Shown: positions 11,636-23,581, counted from the stretch's first letter. The stretch is DNA of 64,000 nt from Eledone cirrhosa (GCA_964016885.1 OZ024743.1:123843342-123907341); one strand, 5' to 3'. Translations and numbers: made by a program. Notes: a model not told the origin generated them from the letters alone.

Positions 11636-12023
11636 CCTGTGCATGAAGATATTTTTAAAGTGAAGACAGACTGTGAACTGAGCCAATCCCACTCTCTGAG
11701 CGACAGTAGCTATAAACCGAAAAGAAGAAAGGATCAACATCATCGATAACTACTGAGCCGCAGGTTTTATATCGGAGTTATCCCAGTTTCCCGATTTGCC
11801 TTCTCCTAGAGAAAGGCTAGAGGTTCTTCATTCCCAGTGGTTTAACTGCGCGATCGGGTGTCTAGCCCTACTAGTTCTATGTCCCTGCGCATATACATAC
11901 ACATGCACCATGTATATACACATATATGTATATGTGTATACATATGTGTATATCTGTATACATATGTGTATATATATGTATATGTGTATACATACATATG
12001 TATGTGTATACATACATATGTAT

Positions 12024-12112
12024 GTATGTATACATACATACATACATACATACATACATACATACATACATACATACATACATACATACATACATACATA
12101 CATACATACATA
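12024..12112. repeat. (CATA)n microsatellite
   Basis: About 22 CATA units, preceded from 11,890 by degenerate TA/CA/TG repeats. It abuts the truncated 5' end of the R4-like LINE. Confidence 0.95.
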
Positions 12113-12832
12113 CCTGTTCTTACAGGATCACTGTGCTACCAACAACATCATAACACCTGAGCAAGCTGGTGGAAAGAGGGAGGTGTGGGGTTGCATAGAT
12201 CACCTACTAACTAACAAAATGATTCAGGAAAAACAACAAAGAATCGCAGAAACATGACTGTGGTGTGGCTGGACTATCAAAAAGCATTTGATAGTGTACC
12301 TCATGGGTGGATTATTAAGGCTTTACAGTTAGCTAAAGTCCCACAACCATTGGTAGCTGCTGTTGAACGCCTGATCAAGAACTGGTACACCAATTTGATC
12401 CTTAGAGGTGAGAAGGAGCAGGTTAAGACTGATAAGATACATTACCAGAAGGGCATCTTTCAGGGTGATAGCTTGTCAGTGCTACTCTTCGTTCTCTCAC
12501 TGAATCCACTATCTTACCTACTCAGGAAACAGGGTGGACAAAGAAGTAGGCCCAGAAGTATCTCCCATCTTTTCTTTGTTGATGACCTGAAGTTGTATGG
12601 GCCAAATATCAATGACATCAAGAAACAATTGGACCTCATTACACAATTTTCAACCGACATCAAAATGAAATTTGGTGAGTCCAAGTGTGCATATTTGGCA
12701 GTAAAACGTGGAAGAGCTGTGCCCTCCTCTAGAAATCTAGAGATGAACGGCCTGACAATAAACCTCTGCAGTCAGGTGACAACTACAGATATCTTGGACA
12801 GGATGAGAATGTCAGATATGATGGACCCATAA
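12113..12832 (+). pseudogene. R4-like reverse transcriptase segment
   Basis: The first frame (to 12259) gives NIITPEQAGGKREVWGCIDH and LLTNKM, the block preceding the catalytic centre. After a frameshift near 12,250, the second frame (12254-12832) gives VVWLDYQKAFDSVPHGWI with the first catalytic Asp, KGIFQGDSLSVLLFVLSLNP, and FVDDLKLYG, the metal-binding box, at 12585-12596. The frame is lost again near 12,790, where the reading shifts from 'SQVTTTDIL' to the conserved GDNYRYLGQDEN of the alternative frame. All RT catalytic aspartates are still encoded, so the damage is frameshifts rather than active-site loss. Confidence 0.8.
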
Positions 12833-14072
12833 ATAAGGAGAGAACCAGAACTGAATACCTCAGAAGAGTAAAGAAAATATGGTCATCAGAACTGTCAACG
12901 TACAACAAGTACATTGCCCACAATACTTATGCTGTGTCAATTCTAACGCCAACATTTGGCCTGCTGAACTGGTCATTACAAGAACTAATTGAGATGGATG
13001 TTAGAACTCGCAAACTTCTCAGTGTTACTGGGAACTTTAACATCAATGGTGATGAGGATAGGCTATACTTCTCACGCAAGGAAGGTGGCCGGGCTCTAAA
13101 ATCCATATTAACATCATATGAGACTGAAGCAAAAAGGGTTGGCAACCATCTTGCCCAGGTTTATGAGCATGAAGAAAAAATATTAGGATAGCCACTGATC
13201 TGGAGGAGAGATATGGAATAAAGCCTGATATAAATCTCTCACCCAGAGAAATCGGAAGATCCTATTCAATGTTCAAACAAGATGAAAAAATTGATCAATT
13301 TACAGAAAAAGTTGTGCACGGATACTTGAGACGCAAAACACAGACCATAGAGGGGATAAACCACTCAAAAAGCCTGGCATGGAGTTCCGACAAGTTTATG
13401 ACATCACACCTTGAGGGATATCTCTATGCAATACAGGGACAAGAACTCCCTACAAAATATCTGCTGCACAAAAGAGCAGGGCCATCAGCTGACAATAAAT
13501 TCAGGCTATGTAAAACAAAGATCGAAGATGTAAGCCACATTGTTGCTAGCTGCGAAAGAATGTCATCTCGCTACTACTTCCCCATGACACACGATGGGAT
13601 AGCTAGAACCATCTGGAACGCACTTCGGAAAACAAAATTAACAACAAACGAGGAAGAATATATTGAGACAGATGGCACTAAGGAATACTGGTGGAACCTG
13701 AAAATAAAAACAGCCACCAAATTAAAGCACAACCGGCCTGATATTGTTGTTTGGGACCACACATTGAAAACGTGTTCTGTTTTGGAGATCAGCTGCCCAA
13801 TTGATGTAAACGTTGTCAGAAAAATACAGGAGAAGGAGGACATCTACGGACCATTGATGAGGAGTTTACAAATCCAGTATCCAAGATACACATTTAGCTT
13901 CATACCCATCATTATTGGAGCTACGGGTCATATACCAACCCGCTTGGACCAATGTATAACTGAACTTGGATTTGCGGACAAAGAGCGCAGCTCCCTAATT
14001 CATAGTCTACAAATGGCTGCGATAGCTGGCACCTTCAAAATTTGCAAAACATTCTTGCGATTCAAGGGATGA
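12833..14072 (+). pseudogene. R4-like C-terminal region with restriction-like endonuclease
   Basis: Two frames. 12833-13191 holds the thumb (KKIWSSELSTYNKYIAHNTY, then MDVRTRKLLSVTGNFN). After a shift near 13,185, 13269-14072 holds a zinc-binding motif and a restriction-like endonuclease. The zinc motif normally reads C-x2-C...H-x4-C, but here the first Cys is Phe (TTC at 13500-13502; FRLCKTKIEDVSHIVASC). The nuclease core KHNRPDIVVWDHTLKTCSVL continues to EISCPID, matching the PD...D/E-x-K-like pattern of R2/R4 elements that nick the target site. The stop is at 14072. No polyA tail is obvious. Confidence 0.78.
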
Positions 14073-14280
14073 CAATTTCTTTTCTTTTACAACCTTGCCA
14101 CCAGGAAGGTGGCCGGTCAAAAATATACTCGAAATTAAGAGAAAGAGATAACATGCATACATGTAAGTATGCATACATACATAAGTAGGTTGCTATAGAT
14201 AATTGCTACATGGCCACTGAACATTTTGTCAACAGTCTGTAATAGATGGGAAAATATCAAATTACTATTTCCATGTCAAA

Positions 14281-14347
14281 GTTAGCACTAAGTGGTTGGC
14301 ATATGACGAATGAATACAACTCGGTAAGACAACCACTTTGTGCTAAC
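14281..14347. other. 18-bp-stem hairpin
   Basis: 'gttagcactaagtggttg' (14281-14298) and 'caaccactttgtgctaac' (14330-14347) are complementary except for one base, with a 31-nt loop. It lies just before a (TA)n array. Confidence 0.75.
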
Positions 14348-14368
14348 TTATGTGGACAAATTGTATTT

Positions 14369-14602
<234 letters not shown>

Positions 14603-15145
14603 ACACACACATATCCATGCTGTTCTGCATTCGTACGCAGATGTGTGTAATATACATGTTTACCATTATCATTTAATGTTTACAGGAAATTAAGCAATAA
14701 ATCTAATAACCAGGAACATTATACGATACTCTATCTGATAAATTGCATATCAAGATAATAGTAAAGCAAGTAAGTATTAAGAGAAGCTATCGTCTTATAT
14801 CCTATGTTTCCCAGTTCCCATCAAGCTAGGTGTTATATGCAAGCTAACTTTACTATTAAGATTACAATTAAGTACACTATTAAGTTTACATTTAAGTGGC
14901 GTTTATAATTTGATTTTTTTTAACGGATTATTTTGTTATCGTTCAGAATTGCATTGAGGTTGAGTTTGTTTATTTATTAATCAAAACAACCGCTTATTGA
15001 ATTTCCATAGTTGTACATCTTACTTTTCTTGACAAGAATTGTCATTAGCACTAAAGTTGTTTTTTCCTTTTCATTATGTGAGTAATTTCAATTGATTAAT
15101 GATTTGTTTTTGTTTATGGCATTAAATATATGACTCGAATCTTAA
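14603..15145. other. AT-rich DNA, nothing recognised
   Basis: No coding pattern or element end seen before the Helitron-like 5' end at 15146. Confidence 0.4.
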
Positions 15146-15570
15146 TCTATATATATATATAAAACTGAGGTTGTCTGTCTGTCTGTCTACTAAAACGGTC
15201 GGCACACATCTCCTCTTAAACCGTACGCTCAAATTTCGGTGAAATTGCTACACTTATAGATGAAGGTTCGGCGGAGACATCGGCAAAAACAAATTTCAAA
15301 TCGACCCACAAAAGTGCAAAAATCGAATTTGTAATGTATTGATTTTTCAGTTCAAATGTATAAATAGAGATGAGAGACGAGTTATTTCCCTTTTATGGAA
15401 CGCGCAGACCGTCAACAAATTTCCACCACTTGCAGACGATCAGATATTTCGATTCTTGTCAAAATAAGTAGATGCTATAATATTTATTAAAAGTTTAAGC
15501 AAAGAATCACTGATTTCACCGTTAAGCAGCGATTCTCTGCTTAAACTTTAATCTGTTATTTTAATATATA
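15146..15570 (+). mobile_element. Helitron-like 5' fragment
   Basis: Begins A|TCTATATATATATAAAA then 'ctgaggttgtctgtctgtctg', the style of Helitron 5' ends (5' TC after a host A, TA-rich start, then GTCTGTCTG). The 3' half is not found, because another Helitron copy in the opposite orientation starts at 15571. A near-perfect 19-bp hairpin (15490-15508 with 15531-15549, 'agtttaagcaaagaatc') lies near the junction. Confidence 0.55.
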
Positions 15571-16696
15571 CTAGCAGCAGGACCCGGCGTTGCACGGGGA
15601 TGCAACACGCATATGCAAAGATTGAGGAATGTATCTGTGTACTTTTTGAATTCCCTTATTCTCAGGGAATGATTGTTCATCTACTGGAAACGTAGAACAC
15701 CAGCAGGCAGAATCCAGTAGTAGCGGTGTCAGTGGGCTGATTACGGAAATCCTGTATGCGAAAGAAGTAAGTAAGTGTTGTGGGGCGATGTATGTCGTAA
15801 GTCTGTTCACGAATTACCTCACAGATGGGGAACACACGTCAGTCTGACGGAGTGACGTAGTCATTTGTGTGAAAACCAAGTAGGGATGAACGTTTAAGTA
15901 GGGATATTGAGATGACGAAATCAACGTGGCAACGCAGCTGCAGCAGAAGGGGGTCATAGTGCAATTAGTACAAATGCTGGGCGGCACTGGTTGCACTGCA
16001 TTTACACAGCAACAAAGGTGCGACAAAAGGGGTCACTGTGGAATTAGCACAACCGCTGTTCAGCGTACTTGCGCAGAACGTTCATACTGCAGTGTAGGTG
16101 CAACAAAAGGGGTCTTAATAGAAGTAGCACAGACGTGAGTTTTACGGTGTCAATAACACGGCAATGTACACAGGGACCGGATTTGTGCGTCAACAGGGTG
16201 CCGACAAATATTTTAAGGTCCTCCTCATTTCCTCAACCCCACGAAAATGGTCCTGCTTAAAAGTAAGTAAGTGTTGTGTTCTCTGTTAAATAAACCAAAT
16301 TGTTTAACGAAATATTATACGTTACTTACGATGTTTAAGTAGCGTTTATATTGAAAATGAAAAAGGCATATAATGCCCAATGCTAATTCGTAAATTTCCT
16401 AGAAACCATTAATGGAATCGGAAATCTTTTGTCCACAGCAATATGAGGGGACTAACTAATGTGTGCTGCAAATTTCGAGGAAATCGGTTGGATTATCTTT
16501 AAGTAACGCCTCAAAAAAATACTAAAAATGCCTTTAAAATGCGGTTATTCGCATAATGCGGACCCTAGGGCAGAAAAAGTTAACATTTTTTTAGCCCATT
16601 GCACTTCAAGAAATATAAGTAACGTATGTGTAAAGTTTGAAAAAAGTCGGTTGGGTACTTCTCGAGTTTTAGGGATTTACACAGACAGACATTCTC

Positions 16697-16751
<55 letters not shown>
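15571..16751 (-). mobile_element. non-autonomous Helitron, copy A (3' CTAG end at 15571)
   Basis: In minus orientation it ends with a GC hairpin (CCCGTGCAACGCCGGG, plus positions 15583-15598), then 'tcctgctgctag' and a host T, the Helitron 3' signature. The 5' side reads (TA)n then 'acagagaatgtctgtctgtg'. It is colinear and highly similar to copy B (32931-34188). It has no Rep or helicase ORF, so it would need a helper. Its (TA)n 5' end directly abuts the putative 3' end of the autonomous Helitron at 16752. Confidence 0.8.
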
Positions 16752-16752
<1 letters not shown>

Positions 16753-17231
16753 TAACAAATGCCCCCCGTCCATTGGACGGTGTTAGTTCTCGGTAGGACT
16801 GCAGTCTTAATGGTGAAATTCCGTTTTGTCGATGGAGGATAATTTTACGTGATCAACTCTTTCAATCAAAAATGAGACGGTATTCAAAAAGAGCATGTTT
16901 TATTTACAGATATCTGTCATTAAAATGTGAAAATAGAGAAATATCGAAAATAGAAAATAGAGAAAAATGGAATTATCGTTTGGAATGTCGTTTAATTGAC
17001 TGAATGGCTGAAGAATCGGTACAAAAAGCATAGACGACAGTTCGGTTGACATGAAGTCAATCTGTAAGAAACTACATGTTTAATTGAATTATGAAATAAC
17101 CTGGGGCATGTGGAAGGATGTCCATTGAAATGAAAAAATGGTTGATTTCATCAATGTGCATTTGTTGGAAGAGTAACATTACTTATTGTGAAAAGTAAGT
17201 AATCGCAATAAGGATCAACCTGAAGGGGCTT

Positions 17232-18269
17232 TCAACTCCACGGAAAAACTATTGGAGGGCTGCCTTGTAAACCACATTTTTTGTCAATCTTCCGGGAGCA
17301 TAGTAAAAGAGATTGGCCGAGTTTCCAAATACTACTATTTGTAGGAGCTAAGATGGCCCTTTCACACATCCATTGATGACTGACGTAATTTGTTGAGAGG
17401 TCGGGGTAAACTCTTGTGCAAATGTCCTCAGGGCTGGAGACGTAGTTACCGATGGTAGTTATGTCAACCAAACCGTTTACGTCGATTGGTAAGTTCCCAT
17501 TACCAACATCCAATAACTTTGAAGCAAAGTAATTGTCACCGTCTTGTTGGTGGAGAATCGATCGCATGTTGATGGTTAACTTTCTCGACTGGACGAAGCG
17601 CCAAAGATGAGAATGTTTAATGCAAGCATCTATTTCATCAACTGGTTGGCCTTTTGGGACAATGGGAAGAGTTTGACGAAAATCCCCAGCAAGAAGCTGA
17701 ACGACGCCACCGAAGGGTTGAGAGTTGTAGCGCAGGTCTTGTAGCGTTGTATTCATTGCATCCAGTGCATTCTTGTGGGACATTGTTGCTTAGTCCCAGA
17801 CAATCAATTTGCATTTTTGAAAGACAGCAGCCTCATCAGAATCCTTCTTTATATTGGTGGTCAGATTTTCAACATGACCGATGTTAAGGGGAAGCTTAAA
17901 TGTTGAATGGACTGTTCTGCCGCCGTCTAGCAGTGTTGCTGCTATTCCTGAAGACGCCATTGCCATGACAATCTGTCCACGTTGGCGAACTTTGGCAAGA
18001 AGGAGATTGAGGAGAAATGTCTTTGCTGTGCCACCTGGCGCATCAAGGAAGTAGATGCCACCGCTGGTGTCTTCAAGCATGGTCAAAACAAAAGTATAGA
18101 CATCAGCTTGTTCAAGATTCAAAAGTTTTTCTCTTTTTTGAACGTAGGACAGAAGCCTGGCAGCATCGTAGCATGTCTCCCTTAGTAGGGGGCAGTTACA
18201 AACAGCCTCATTTTCTCTTTTAGGGGATTCCATACAGTAGTTCTTCAAGGGACGGCCACCCATTTCCAA
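17232..18269 (-). pseudogene. Helitron PIF1-like helicase domain, broken
   Basis: The Walker A region reads FLDAPGGTAKTFLLNLLLAK (plus 18018-18035 for GGTAKT). The canonical form is GGTGKT, so the second invariant Gly is Ala here. Walker B should read LIIWDEA; here it is LIVWD, then TAA (plus 17790-17792), then ATMSHKNAL, so the catalytic Glu codon has become a stop. The frame then continues with LLAGDFRQTLPIVPKGQP, the PIF1-family signature, and LTINMR, and ends near AILAPTNSS. The C-terminal helicase motifs expected beyond this are absent between here and the putative 3' terminus. A working copy would unwind DNA during rolling-circle transposition. Confidence 0.85.
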
Positions 18270-18357
18270 AAGTATAAGTATATCTTTTAGAGACCGCAGT
18301 TGTACATTTCAGGTGTAAACTGTAAATTCATGTGTGTGGACGCGAAGCGAGATTGCA

Positions 18358-19876
18358 TTAGGATGTCCAAGCACATGCTGTCGCGATATTTCTCCCAGAA
18401 AGACTATGGATTCCCACCAGTATAACGGCGAAAAGCTTTCGAAGTGCAATTGGTGACTGCAACATTGATGCTTCATGGAGGGCGTGGTCATAGTGGTCAT
18501 CATTGTCGAGAAGACCTAATTTGGAGCAGGCCTCTTTAAATGTTGAACAAATATGACCATTGAAGGTACGAAGGTCTTCAAAGGAAGTTAGACCTTTGAC
18601 AACGTGCAATAGAAGACGAAAGAATAGAAGGTGAGAGCATTCTGAATTGAGCGGGTGAACTGTGTACACTCTTGAGAGAGCATCAGACTCACGCATCGAA
18701 GCATCCCTTTGTGAAATGCGTCCTCGCTTTCTTCTTTGAAGATTTATTCCACGTGTAGAATGTAGACAACTCCGCATAAAGAAGTGTTCTGGCAAGAGAG
18801 TCAGAAGTACAAAGTTCAAAGAATCCGGTAAGGGTCGTTCTTCGAGGTTGTCTTGCACAGTCAAGCATATTTTCTTGGTTAAAATACACCCGTTGACCAT
18901 TCTCCAAATAAACGCTGAGGTGAATAATTGCAGGTTCATGGATCGGAAAACCAAATATGCGCCAAAATGCCTCGTTAGAAGAGATGTAGCGTCCAGTTTG
19001 GAAAAATGAGACTTCATCTGTGGCGGCATCAGGGTTATCGGTCTTAGCTAACTCAATAACTGATCGATCGGCTCCCTTATGAACATACTTGCAGATGTAT
19101 TGGATTGATTTTACGGAGTTGCAGAATTCAACATTAATGTGGGCTGAAAACATTTTACAAAGCACCTTGTTATGTGGTACAACGCATCGGTTGTCGATAT
19201 TGAAATCTTGACCACCAACCATTGTTACAGTTGCCGTATGTCTACCCTCCTGCAGTGCCCTGCGACGGTATAAGGGGTAGCCATCATCACCAGTTTTTGT
19301 TTCATGGATAAGTTTACGTGGGTAACGCTTTGTACATTTCCCATTATCGTACATGCAGATTTTGGATTTAGGTGGCCACACGGTCCATGGATCATGTTGG
19401 CTTTTATAATTTGAAAAAGGACAAGGTCTTTTGGGGGATGTGGCAGTTCAGCACTTATAACGGAATCAACATCAGTTGACATGAGTTTTTTTTAAGCCAA
19501 AGGAGAATATGGGCATGTGGGAGTCCTCTCTTCTGCCATTTTACGGTGTACATGAAACACCTTACTGGTCCAAAAAGTTGTCCGTATTTTATAACATCCA
19601 TCATTTTCATAAGCTTTAGGTGAAACACTCTAGATGTGATATCATGCCTGTGTGAAGGATTTTGGCCATGAAGTAAGTGAGACTGGATGTCAAACCATTT
19701 TGGATTGCATGTGAAGGTGATAAAAAGATCAGGACGGCCACAATGGCGGACATAGGTGAGAACATCCTACATTTGTTCATGCATGTAACGGGGTCCTCTA
19801 GTGTATGACGATGGGAGAATGACAGAAAGCCCAACATCCGAAGCAATAACCTGATCATTTCGGTTGACTTCGTCAC
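18358..19876 (-). pseudogene. Helitron Rep (HUH nuclease) and middle region, broken
   Basis: The HUH nuclease motif reads KRGLPHAHILLWLKKN, with H-A-H codons at plus 19509-19517. The two-Tyr motif QYICKYVHKG (plus about 19073-19105) carries the Y-x3-Y catalytic pair used for nicking and joining in rolling-circle transposition. Between and around these are DVLTYVRHCGRPDLFITFTC (preceded by a stop in place of Gln), CTKRYPRK and IFGFPIHEPAIIHLSVYLEN. After a frameshift near 18,720 comes VYTVHPLNSECSHLLFFRLL and then VKGLTSFEDLRTFNG, the linker typical of Helitron proteins. Stops and at least two frameshifts break it, but the HUH and Tyr residues are still encoded. Confidence 0.82.
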
Positions 19877-19921
19877 GTAGATGGCCGTATTCTTCTGAAC
19901 GCAGTTCCTTTTGATGGTGTC

Positions 19922-20362
19922 TTATCCATTGGAGGCGTTCAGTGTCAATCTGGAAAAGGAAGAAATTGTTGTGGTAAATATTGAGTGAACTGGCTGAGGA
20001 AATTTTCTGAACGAAATCATAAAATAAGAAATAGTTACCTTAGCAAATACGTCTACACAGTATTGATTGAGGAGCATCCGTGTTCTATGCAGAATGTTGA
20101 TGTCGTTTTTGCGAACCATAAGCCTAAATGCATAAAATTCCATTTGTGAAATGGTTTTCCGTGGTTGAAGATACATTAAAGTTACCGGATTACAATTTGG
20201 CAAGTCAATGCGGTAGCCATCGTCGCCAAAGGGGAACAGTAATGGATATTGGAGGGCATCATATGCAGGATGAAGTTCATTTATTTTTTGAAGACGCGAG
20301 TCTTGCCATTCAAGAACAATATCACGATTTGAAGCACTCTCATTAGGACTTGTTATAAGCAC
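19922..20362 (-). pseudogene. Helitron N-terminal-like domain segment
   Basis: Reads NRDIVLEWQDSRLQKINELH and continues PAYDALQYPLLFPFGDDGYRID ... MEFYAFRLMVR, the conserved 'Helitron-like N' block upstream of the HUH domain. The end of the frame (after CVDVFAKV) is out of register with the downstream Rep segment, so there is a frameshift near 20,040. Confidence 0.8.
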
Positions 20363-20368
20363 CGCAAC

Positions 20369-21439
20369 TTAATCGGTTTGGGGTCTGTTAAAGGAACCCT
20401 GATGCTGCCCTGTCGGAGCGTGGTCACCTCGAATAACAACCTTGAATTGATTGGTGTTAACATCTCTACGCTGAAAAGCAGTTTTGAAAATGGTGACGTA
20501 GGGGTTTATGGTATGAAGCATATATTGAAGAGGCTGCAGAAGAAAAAGTATTGTTCCTTTAGCAACTGAAGCTCTTCGTGCAGTTTCTTCAGGTTCGTTC
20601 CCCATAAAGTATATCTGGAGAAAACTGTGTTCATCGTCATCTTGTGGAATAAGGGAGCCAATTTGATGGTAAATTTGGCCTTGCACTTTGAATGTGGGCA
20701 TATAATTTCCATGTTTTATTGGTGTATGACCAAAGCTTGTCATTTGGAAAGCCAAATTGTAGGCTCTTATATTTCTAAGAAAGTATTTAGAATCAGGGTG
20801 GTCTCCAAGCAGCAGAGAATTCAAAGGTTTGGCACCGACTTGTAAATGAAGCAATCTAACCGTTCCATTGGAGCAGTATATACCGGTAGATTCTGCTGTC
20901 CACCTCATTGTGTTACAATGAACGCAAACAGTTGACATGCTACTAATGATGATATGTGGGTGGGATGCGTAGTCCTCTTGGAGGCTGTAATGAAAAGCCT
21001 TCTTAGACCAGTAACAGGAAGAAACCCTCGGAAAGACATGAAAACGCATTTTCCGCTGAGAATCAGCCGCAAGTCTTGTTGCCCTTTGGTCAACAGTCTC
21101 TAAAGCACGGCTATTTGAAGTAGAAGCAGCATCGCAAGCAAGCCGGAGTTCGGCTTGTTCAGCAGTCTGTAATGCTCTGGCCTTCGAAGTAGAAGTAGCA
21201 TTGCGAGCAAGCTGGAGTTCTGCTTGTTCAGTTGTCTGTAATTCTCTGGCGATCGAAGTAGAAGCAGAATTGCGAGCACGCCGTAGCATACATTGTTCTT
21301 CTGTCTCGCTTGCGTGCAAAGAACGCAAAGCAAAAGCATTTCTTGTTTTTCTTCCAATGTGACTCTTGCTTTTTCGAGGCATTCTATGGAAAATCTGTAA
21401 TTGAATAAATCTGAAACAAATCAAATCAAAGAAATTCAC
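20369..21439 (-). pseudogene. Helitron polyprotein N-terminus with internal repeats
   Basis: About 356 codons. Residues ~40-115 hold three tandem ~22-residue repeats of the form A-R-x3-STS-x-AR-x-LQT-x-EQAEL, rich in Arg/Ala/Glu and probably helical. Next comes a zinc-binding-like block CVHCNTMRWTAESTGIYCSN (C-x2-C...C), then GAKPLNSLLLGDHPDSKYFL and RNIRAYNLAFQMTSFG, typical of the Helitron protein start. It ends RPQTD with a stop just before the next segment, so one frame break separates the two. A probable start is the Met of MPRKSKSHIGRKTRN. Confidence 0.75.
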
Positions 21440-21466
21440 CTCGTTGCTGTTGACACCGTTGCTGTT

Positions 21467-21668
21467 GACACTTACTTACTTTTAAGCAGGACCATTTTCG
21501 TGGGGTTGAGGAAATGGGGAGGACCTTAAAATATTTGTCGGCACCCTGTTGATGCTTCGTACTTTCATCACGCACAAATCCGGGCCCTGTGTACGTTGTC
21601 GTGTTATTGACACCGTAAAACTCACGTCTGTGCTACTTCTACTAAGACCCCTTTTGTTGCACCTACAC
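21467..21668 (+). mobile_element. internal Helitron fragment D
   Basis: Matches copy B from about 33445 to 33660 in plus orientation ('cacttacttacttttaagca', 'tgttgcacctacac'). It lacks both termini and points opposite to the surrounding autonomous element. Confidence 0.75.
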
Positions 21669-22216
21669 AACACTTTCCCAAAGTATATAGCTAATGTCCT
21701 ATAACATTTTCCACGAATAACGGTTAATTTTTTACACATTTTTTTACACATTCTTTTTACACATATTTCAATATTTTCTACAATGTATTAATTCAGTTTC
21801 TCAGCATATATTAAGTCTTTGACCTTTTTTCGATAGCCTTAGATTTTCGTTCAAACCTTCGTAGATTTTGTAAACAAATTATGACGTCATATGTTTTTCT
21901 ACGTTTATAAATCATTCTAGCAATTTCCTTTATTTACTTGTTGATATAAAATAAAAATTAAATAGTATACCCCACATATATAGATTTTTAATAGAAATGT
22001 TTAATTTTGACATAGAATATTTTTATTTTTTTATTTAATTTTATTTTATAAAAATCTTTTTCATACTTATTTTAATTTAATTTAATTTTGATTAATTTTA
22101 TTTTATTAATACATTTTTACACTTCTTAATCCAATTTTTAGTATTTAAATCCAATATAAAATAATATACCCAGTTTCTATATTTTAGACCTCTAATATTT
22201 GAATACCATCTATAAT

Positions 22217-22288
22217 TGTTTCTACGTTTTGGCACAAGGCCAGCAAATACCCAGTGCATTACTGGTACTTTATTTTATCGACCCCTTT
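22217..22288 (-). mobile_element. SINE 3' fragment
   Basis: Contains 'ggcacaaggccagcaaatac' and 'tactttattttatcgacccc', the 3' half of the main SINE; the tRNA-like head is missing. Confidence 0.8.
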
Positions 22289-22671
22289 ATTTTATCGCGC
22301 ATACACCTCATTAATTTACTTTTTAACCGTTATTTACAGCTTGTTTCATTTTGACAGCATTCCTGATCAAAAGTCTCTCTCTCTCTCTCTCTTTCTCTTT
22401 CTCTCTCTTCCTTCTTTCTTTTTTCCTTTTTTTTTTCCTTTTTCCTCTCTTCACTTTCTTTTTCTTCTATTTTCCTATCTTTTTCTTACTCTTATATTTC
22501 TGTAATATGTAAACTTTCTACTTTCCTGTTGACAAGTGTTTTTAGGCCTCATATCATGTTACCTTATTTTATCAGATGAGAACACAATTTTTGTCCCAGG
22601 ATGATGTTGTTTTCGAAATGCGCATAATAAAATATATGGAACTTTTTTAACCATCTTTTAATTTCTTCTTA

Positions 22672-22771
<100 letters not shown>

Positions 22772-23560
22772 TTCGAGCTTAATGAGTTTATGTCATTTGA
22801 AATAGAAACAGAAAGTCATTAATATAATGGTACATCTTTTTCTTTTTTCTAGGGTTGCTGAATCTAGAGCAATGTGGTAATCATATATAGTGATATCCAG
22901 AATGTGATAATATTTTGTTATCCTCTCTATTTTTTTCTATTTTCCCTAAATTAGACATAACAGAGACATTACCATATATACTCAAATATCAACTGATCTA
23001 AATATAATCTAAACTCCTATTTTATGCCTGAGAAATGGGCAGAAATCGAAAACCCGTTTATAAGGTGAGGTAGCTAATCAACACATTATGTTTAGATGGT
23101 GTGATTTTGAAATACTCATGAGTATTAAATATATTTATGAAGTTTTAATATTTTGATGTTTAAAATGTTTTAAGTGTCGTTTAAAATATAGTTTTTGTTT
23201 CACAACTCCATTATGTAATGCATTTTTACCATTTCATTCGTTTTATAGTTTCAACAAGTTTCTCAAACTTTTATTTACTTCTGGCCACTCACATACTGGG
23301 AGTAGTTGAAAGTAAACAATCGAATAAGAGAACTTTGTATAGGAATTCATTGAGTAGAAGTGGGAGAGAGAGACAGCAAGTAAGAGAGAGAGGAGAGATA
23401 GAGAAAGAAAAAGAGAGGGAGAGAGAGAGCAATAAAATAAAATCAGATTTCTATCTTACGTTTTTAAGCATTATAGGGGTGCAGATGATAACATGTTCAT
23501 TTTGTAGACTTGCTATCAAAGAAAATTATTTTTTCGTAACAAAGCAATTTATTTGTCTTT

Positions 23561-23581
23561 ATTTTCCTCTAATAATATATA
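23561..23581. repeat. target-site duplication of LINE copy 2 (3' side)
   Basis: The 21-bp sequence beginning 'attttcctctaataatata' is identical at 23561-23581 and 29379-29399, directly at the two edges of LINE copy 2. Confidence 0.88.

Larger units (their letters stand above)
12113..14153 (+). mobile_element. 5'-truncated R4-clade-like LINE
   Basis: Plus-strand non-LTR element carrying only the RT core and C-terminal restriction-like endonuclease, with three frameshifts (near 12,250, 12,790 and 13,185). A (CATA)n array lies directly upstream and degenerate CATA units ('catacatgtaagtatgcata') lie directly downstream at about 14154-14182, so the element appears embedded in a microsatellite. 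An APE-type endonuclease is absent. The RT boxes and the C-terminal PD...D/E nuclease indicate the R4/Dong-like group. Confidence 0.8.
16752..21984 (-). mobile_element. decayed autonomous Helitron
   Basis: Minus-strand element with a Rep (HUH) and PIF1-like helicase polyprotein in order between 21,439 and 17,232. A candidate 3' end on the minus strand is a perfect hairpin CCGTCCAATGGACGG (plus 16766-16780) followed by 'ggggcatttgttag' and a host T; this is TTAG rather than the usual CTRR. A candidate 5' end is A|TCTATATATGTGGGG with TC at 21983-21984. These ends are inferred, the 5' one weakly. A fragment of the copy-A/B Helitron family sits inside the 5' region at 21467-21668, so elements are nested. 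Confidence 0.65.
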
